A stretch of 8,264 nucleotides of DNA. Source: Defluviitaleaceae bacterium (GTDB taxonomy: Bacteria; Bacillota; Clostridia; Lachnospirales; WRAX01). Below, piece after piece: positions 5,601-8,264 of the stretch. The translations under genes and the position numbers were made by a program. Position 1 is the stretch's first letter, and every line of letters begins with the position of its first letter. The notes below the pieces were generated by a model. That model was given only the letters and a program-made list of their open reading frames with translations. It ran no database searches and was not told the DNA's origin. The stretch covers positions 1 through 8,264 of the forward strand of contig WQVB01000049.1 of NCBI GenBank assembly GCA_009781815.1. The letters are read 5' to 3'.

Positions 5601-8264
5601 TTATGCCTGATGGTGCACAGGGATATATCGCCTTTGATATGGAAGTGCCAACCGATGTGGAGGGTGCTATAAATGCAGCATATCTAGGGCAGGTTAACCG
5701 ATATGGGGCGAGAACTTGGCGTTCTGCCGCAGGCACTAGCGTTTTTGGTGCGTCGTCATCTGCCACGGCGGTGCGTATGTGGGAGAGGGTGAATTTTCAA
5801 TACAACTACACAGGCTCTGATGGGCTTTATGATATATTTGATGTGGCACATGGGGGCTTGGTAACGTTGCCTACGCCGCCAAGCCGTGAAAATCATAGCT
5901 TTTTAGGGTGGTCTACAACGCCAAGTGATGTAGATTTAGATTATGAATTTGACTTTGACTTGCCTATAGATAGAACCCTTATGACGGCTGGTAGCGGTAT
6001 ATTAAATTTGTATGCCCAATGGAGGTTAAACACCTATAATGTAACCCATGGGGTGGCTACGGTAGGCACTTTTCCAACACCGCAAGAGGGCTTGCCAACA
6101 CCAGCGGCGGTAGCACATGGGGTGGGGGCGACGGTGTATGCAGCACCAGCCCTTACAACCACCTCTGGCACAAATGGCGGTGTTGCTGGCTCGTGGATAT
6201 TTGAGCACTGGGCCGTTGCAGGTGTAACGGGTACAACCACCTTAAACGCTGGAGCACCATTCACCATGCCAGCCAATGGAGTAACCTTGACGGCGGTGTG
6301 GAGGTTTGAAGCGGGGACGTATAGTGTAACCCATCAAGTTGCAACGGCGGGAGACTTTCCAACCCTGCAAAATAATATGCCGACGCCAGCTTCTGCAAGC
6401 TATATAGCAGGGGCGACGGTGTATGCAGCACCAGCTCTTACGACTACATCAGCCGCGAGAGGCACAACGCCAGGTGTGTGGACGTTTGAGCATTGGGCGG
6501 TAGAAGGGGTTGTGGGCGTAACCACCTTAAACGCTGGAGAACCCTTTGCTATGCCTGCCAATGGAGTAACTTTGACGGCGGTGTGGAGCTTTGAGGTGGC
6601 AACCTATAGTGTGGCTTTTGATGTAAATGGAGGAGGAGGCGCGGCGCCAGCCTCGCAAACAATCACCCATGGAGAGTTTGCAACAAACCCAAACCAAGGT
6701 GCAATGACGCCTCCTGCACATCATTCTTTTGTAGGGTGGTTTGCACACCCAACAACGGGTACAACGCCTTTTGATTTTGCGACGGCAATCACCAGCAACA
6801 CCACTTTATATGCACGTTGGTCTCTTGATGTTTTTGTGGTAACCTTTGCAGCTGGTGTAAATGGGGCTATATATACACCAGATGCTGGCATGACGCTAGT
6901 GAACGTAGATGCAGGCACTCTTGTTACATCCGCTAGAATACCTAGCTTGGTTGCAGATGCAGGTTATGGCTTCTCTCATTGGATAAGCTCTAACGACCCA
7001 AGTGTAAACCTTACGGCCGCACAGGTGGCAGCATATGTGATAGAAGAGGCAACTACCTTTACGGCTATATTCACAGCCATACCCCCTCATCAGGTGAGCT
7101 TTAGCCTGCATGGTGGTGCGGGTAGCTTTCCTAACCAGACGATAAATCATGGTGATTTGGCTACAGAGCCTACAAGCCAACCAACAAGAAGTGGGTATAT
7201 ATTTGCAGGTTGGGATTTTGACTTTACAACACCAATAACCAGCGACATTGTTATAAATGCCAGCTGGACAGTAGATGGCGGCGGTGAGCCAGACCCTACA
7301 CCAAACCTAAACTTTAATAAATCTGCCAACCCAGCCCACGGTAGCTATGTGGTGGCTGGTCAAGTGGTAACTTACACTATAAGGGTAAGTAATATTGGGG
7401 ATGCAAACGCTTATGGCGTGGTTATGCGTGATGATATCCCCACGGGCATGACATTTGTGGTAGGCAGTGCTAACATCACGCCAGCTGTGTCAAACAATGC
7501 CTTAACATGGAATATACCAACCATAGCACCTGGGCAAACTGTAGAGGTTTATTTTCAAGTGACAGTTGACCCGCTGCCTGAAAATGTTTTTACAAAAACA
7601 TTTAGAAACAGAGCAAGGGTTGACGGCAGCTATACCAATGCTGTTGATTTGTTTATACAAGGCCTACTAAAAACGCCAGATAGAACAACAGTAAGCCCAG
7701 GGCAAACCATCAATTGGACGCTGCAAGGTTTTCATAACCCTACGGGCTACCCAGTTGCAAATTTTGCTATTATAGACACGCCAGGGGTGGGGCTAAACTT
7801 TCAATCAGGCTCTTTGCCAGCATTTACAAACGGCACAGGCATAACCTATGATATTAGGTATAGAATTGCAGGTGATAACACTTGGCACACTCACATTGCA
7901 GGCGTAGATGCGGCAGCACCTTTTAGCTTCTCTTTGCCTCAAACAGGCAGTTTACACTATACCTATATTGGCTTGTTTTTTGGAGACGTGCCCGCAGGCT
8001 TTGGTGCCAGCAATGAAATAGTGCTTACCTTTATAGTGGGGAGCTATGCCCCCAACAATTTGCTAATAAACAATTTTGCAATAATGTTTAATAACATTAC
8101 AATCCCAGGGGAGACACCAGACAACCCCCCAACTCTTTTAAGGCCAGGCGGTGAGGGCGGCGGGCCAGCCACGACTCCTACATCTACTATACCTTTTAAC
8201 CCAATCCACCTTTCTTACTTGATTGGTGATGTTTATGGCAATGTACGCCCCAATGCAAGCATAA
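2642..8264 (+). CDS. Giant secreted modular surface protein with probable SLH wall anchor (partial, 3' end outside window)
   Basis: One frame stays open for 1,874 codons to the right edge. Residues 1-32 are a signal peptide: Lys/Arg-rich start, hydrophobic LASFVLAFIMVFSA (12-25), likely cut after LQA32. An acidic linker follows (34-69). Residues 70-1045 look beta-rich, with much Gly, Thr, Asn and Val, and I recognise no family. Then come an InlB-type repeat (1050-1127), two 95-residue SHIRT-like repeats (1131-1225, 1226-1320), InlB-type repeats at 1321-1393 and 1484-1542 with a diverged one between (1397-1478), a DUF11 domain (about 1556-1670), a second DUF11-like domain (1671-1800), a Pro/Gly linker (1821-1850) and an SLH-like start (from 1855). 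I found no cysteine in the translation, as is common for exported Gram-positive proteins. Such proteins act outside the cell as adhesins or structural wall components; ligand and role are unknown. It lies in the same direction as the sigma gene, 444 bases downstream, so it may be that factor's target (inference). Confidence 0.95.
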   Translation, partial: MKTKQMDFLKRLASFVLAFIMVFSASPIVLQAYEDDGDYDAYLDYGYEEEEEEGDSEENPEETLEETPYISFTPFSSTVNAAINGIPFGPGSSISLPLFPATFDMPQTVEVNADFSDLMSGDGVLVFRIENGLHLGGADIVPGRIPGTGPNWQFDVNRLSPLQYAAVSDIRWILDEPIVQDLTGNTFQPASGTLIYVLRPEAVVNLGIQVRSQFAFAITHSPGRTHTNAITVSTFENIGITGANLNTLTSAEVLGLIDAATPTDETTLESYILTGQTSLILIGSGGNRIFSRGEAWTTSFDIRSLNHTGGSTTGRILFEEMEFTARFHRDLQVEGIRPVGTQITDGINVPLTGPQPMLTFDPPVVDPSNSDFYLLSVRLVQPFATAVNLQFYGTIAADAQQGVSRNFTIPHAYITPLAGATSGRMALSQWGQTAITIPFDPVNRLQVNPFTSAAANNFSAIPSDAALTQLGGFLVSNSFSEPLTNQAMHIVFDYPNIGVRALRLPAGNAGISDLVAQTSEGNTIIMNNLPISGTRVTFPFVNINLHNQLGDDEYVTEVFIRLGGIVAGGAMHGGEQGSNLQDTHTLFAGRVLNPAAGTDLGAYGGFRAYATVGEFAGDPNDIATWGIVENPYGVGENDPERLRDTATNIMRTSTNAVTNFSYAVTGNLSGGTLVGGNNFSRLHVQFNYSHWAAGNNRPSALRGHYVYLRAPLGVVEIDPSNIVATWAGNTYRVADGTLVVDALPLADTGGHPVFRIAFPDVILGVWNENFATYSNLRVYFDIRANATVPTGSIPASEVAMIVPMNPNLVTNAHTGSSPVRIPNFTDHRVGATTTVAVAGGIFNTTPAPDLIVSTSMRGGGVGSEHRYSWVTNAQVLNLAPSDNLQYLLEYVNNSGGVGSFVAYIPVPNAGGVAANLANPEMADVQREAFGFTLNLLSHPASLPAGFVVTYSLQPLSAAIDGTATFQPWASVEGNRQQIRTIRVESSLMPDGAQGYIAFDMEVPTDVEGAINAAYLGQVNRYGARTWRSAAGTSVFGASSSATAVRMWERVNFQYNYTGSDGLYDIFDVAHGGLVTLPTPPSRENHSFLGWSTTPSDVDLDYEFDFDLPIDRTLMTAGSGILNLYAQWRLNTYNVTHGVATVGTFPTPQEGLPTPAAVAHGVGATVYAAPALTTTSGTNGGVAGSWIFEHWAVAGVTGTTTLNAGAPFTMPANGVTLTAVWRFEAGTYSVTHQVATAGDFPTLQNNMPTPASASYIAGATVYAAPALTTTSAARGTTPGVWTFEHWAVEGVVGVTTLNAGEPFAMPANGVTLTAVWSFEVATYSVAFDVNGGGGAAPASQTITHGEFATNPNQGAMTPPAHHSFVGWFAHPTTGTTPFDFATAITSNTTLYARWSLDVFVVTFAAGVNGAIYTPDAGMTLVNVDAGTLVTSARIPSLVADAGYGFSHWISSNDPSVNLTAAQVAAYVIEEATTFTAIFTAIPPHQVSFSLHGGAGSFPNQTINHGDLATEPTSQPTRSGYIFAGWDFDFTTPITSDIVINASWTVDGGGEPDPTPNLNFNKSANPAHGSYVVAGQVVTYTIRVSNIGDANAYGVVMRDDIPTGMTFVVGSANITPAVSNNALTWNIPTIAPGQTVEVYFQVTVDPLPENVFTKTFRNRARVDGSYTNAVDLFIQGLLKTPDRTTVSPGQTINWTLQGFHNPTGYPVANFAIIDTPGVGLNFQSGSLPAFTNGTGITYDIRYRIAGDNTWHTHIAGVDAAAPFSFSLPQTGSLHYTYIGLFFGDVPAGFGASNEIVLTFIVGSYAPNNLLINNFAIMFNNITIPGETPDNPPTLLRPGGEGGGPATTPTSTIPFNPIHLSYLIGDVYGNVRPNASI
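2849..5776 (+). other. Unassigned N-terminal ectodomain of the surface protein (residues about 70-1045)
   Basis: About 975 residues follow the acidic linker without a family I can name. They show alternating hydrophobic/polar strands, many Gly-Gly and Asn-Pro turns, and short segments such as LQYLLEYVNNSGGVGSFVAYIPVPNAGG (about 882-909), which recall Ig-like or DUF11-like beta sandwiches. I see no catalytic signature and no obvious internal tandem repeat. By position this distal part is the likeliest ligand-binding region, with the repeat array behind it as the stalk. Confidence 0.5.
5789..6022 (+). repeat. InlB/Listeria-Bacteroides-type repeat 1 (residues 1050-1127)
   Basis: The pattern VNFQYNYTG, then G.LVTLPTPPSRENHSFLGWS, then a Phe/Asp-rich segment and LNLYAQW is the usual InlB B-repeat layout: a beta strand, a P.R..H.F.GW core, and a closing LYA.W. 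It is longer than average because of an acidic insertion (DLDYEFDFDLP). These repeats form small beta-grasp modules that serve as spacers in surface proteins. Confidence 0.75.
6032..6601 (+). repeat. Two tandem 285-bp SHIRT-like repeats (residues 1131-1225 and 1226-1320)
   Basis: The period is exactly 285 bases, shown by several landmarks. GGGGCGACGGTGTATG starts at 6125 and 6410, ACCACCTTAAACGCTGGAG at 6236 and 6521, and GCCAATGGAGTAAC at 6272 and 6557. Each unit starts TY(N/S)VTH and contains GATVYAAPALTTTS, a W.FEHWAV core, and TLNAG.PF.MPANGVTLTAVW. The W.F..W and MPAN.VTLT.W features recall SHIRT-type rod repeats of Gram-positive surface proteins. DNA is near-identical in patches but diverged in others, suggesting duplication with later local exchange or selection. 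Confidence 0.8.
6602..6820 (+). repeat. InlB/Listeria-Bacteroides-type repeat 2 (residues 1321-1393)
   Basis: TYSVAFDVNGGGGAAPASQT is followed by the sequence around HHSFVGWFAHP, then TTPFDFATAITSNTTLYARW. This is the most typical InlB-type unit here: V.FDVNGG opening, F.GW core, F.F...IT..T.LYA.W closing. It begins with the same TYSV sequence that starts the preceding 95-residue repeats. Confidence 0.87.
6830..7075 (+). repeat. Diverged InlB-like module (residues 1397-1478)
   Basis: VFVVTFAAGVNGAIYTPDAG opens the module, then ADAGYGFSHWIS supplies the F.HW core, and TFTAIF closes it. Spacing and core resemble 'divergent InlB B-repeat' modules in clostridial surface proteins. A short segment, LTAAQVAAYVIEEA, near the end is helical-looking and unusual for the family. 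Confidence 0.55.
7091..7267 (+). repeat. InlB/Listeria-Bacteroides-type repeat 3, short (residues 1484-1542)
   Basis: QVSFSLHGGAGSFPNQTINH is followed by PTRSGYIFAGWDFDFTTPIT and INASW. It lacks the middle insertion of the other copies, so it is about 59 residues, and its final LYA.W has become INASW. It is followed by a Gly/Pro hinge, GGGEPDPTP (1546-1554), that separates the repeat array from the DUF11 domains. Confidence 0.75.
7307..8041 (+). other. DUF11 domain and a second DUF11-like domain (residues about 1556-1800)
   Basis: Residues 1556-1670 follow the DUF11 plan closely: KSANP, then GQVVTYTIRVSNIGDANAYGV, DDIPTGMTFV, LTWNIPTIAPGQTVEVYFQVTV and RNRARV. Residues 1671-1800 repeat the outline in a diverged form (TVSPGQTINWTLQGFHNPTGYPV, IIDTPGVGLNF, EIVLTFIVG) with an insertion. 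These are Ig-like beta sandwiches in wall proteins. Lys1560 and Asn1656 sit where an internal Lys-Asn isopeptide bond might form, but that is only a guess. Confidence 0.75.
8204..8264 (+). other. Start of a probable SLH (S-layer homology) domain, cut by the window edge
   Basis: The last residues seen, IHLSYLIGDVYGNVRPNASI (1855-1874), match the opening of SLH repeats, which typically read YI.GYPDG..RPN..ITRAEVA. SLH domains, usually three in a row at a protein end, bind pyruvylated wall polysaccharide non-covalently. A Pro/Gly/Thr linker precedes it, as is usual. Only about 20 residues are visible, so the call rests on this short match. Confidence 0.65.

Noticed and set aside
4957..7329. Several minus-strand open frames within the surface gene
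   Set aside because: All lie opposite a frame with a strong start, signal peptide and known repeat domains; they are composition shadows of Gly/Thr/Val-rich coding DNA.
7933..7947. LPQTG motif in the surface protein (residues 1765-1769), like a sortase signal
   Set aside because: It is inside a DUF11-like domain, is not followed by a membrane helix and basic tail, and the protein continues for more than 100 residues into an SLH-like segment.

Overview
The window looks like chromosomal DNA of a low-to-mid GC Gram-positive bacterium, most likely a clostridium (Firmicutes). The pointers are a Shine-Dalgarno of the GAAGGAG type, an ECF-type sigma gene, and a giant exported protein built from InlB/Listeria-Bacteroides-type repeats, DUF11-like domains and what appears to be the start of an S-layer homology (SLH) domain. 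I cannot name a species.

Layout. Positions 304-1 (minus strand, running off the left edge) hold the first 101 codons of a WrbA/flavodoxin-like quinone reductase. Its leader contains a perfect 20-bp palindrome. A 161-bp divergent intergenic region separates it from a plus-strand pair: a 122-residue protein resembling an isolated sigma region 4 (466-834), and an overlapping gene (827-2197) for an ECF-type sigma factor. That sigma factor carries, after its DNA-binding part, a membrane segment, a long Glu/Pro-rich stalk and a Trp-rich C-terminal domain. Positions 2198-2641 contain no gene but hold two REP-like inverted-repeat pairs. From 2642 to the right edge runs one uninterrupted reading frame of at least 1,874 codons. 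It encodes a secreted, probably wall-bound protein with a signal peptide, an acidic linker, about 970 unassigned residues, three InlB-type repeats, two near-identical 95-residue SHIRT-like repeats, two DUF11-like domains and an SLH-like terminus cut off by the window.

How it may fit together (inference). The sigma factor seems to be tethered to the membrane by its own C-terminal half, which would lie outside the cell. No separate anti-sigma gene is visible. The simplest model is a one-protein surface sensor whose sigma part is held at the membrane and released by proteolysis or conformational change. The co-translated sigma-4-like protein would be a partner or modulator, and the giant surface protein directly downstream a candidate target or ligand. 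None of this is proven by the sequence, and a multi-gene comparison would be needed to test it.
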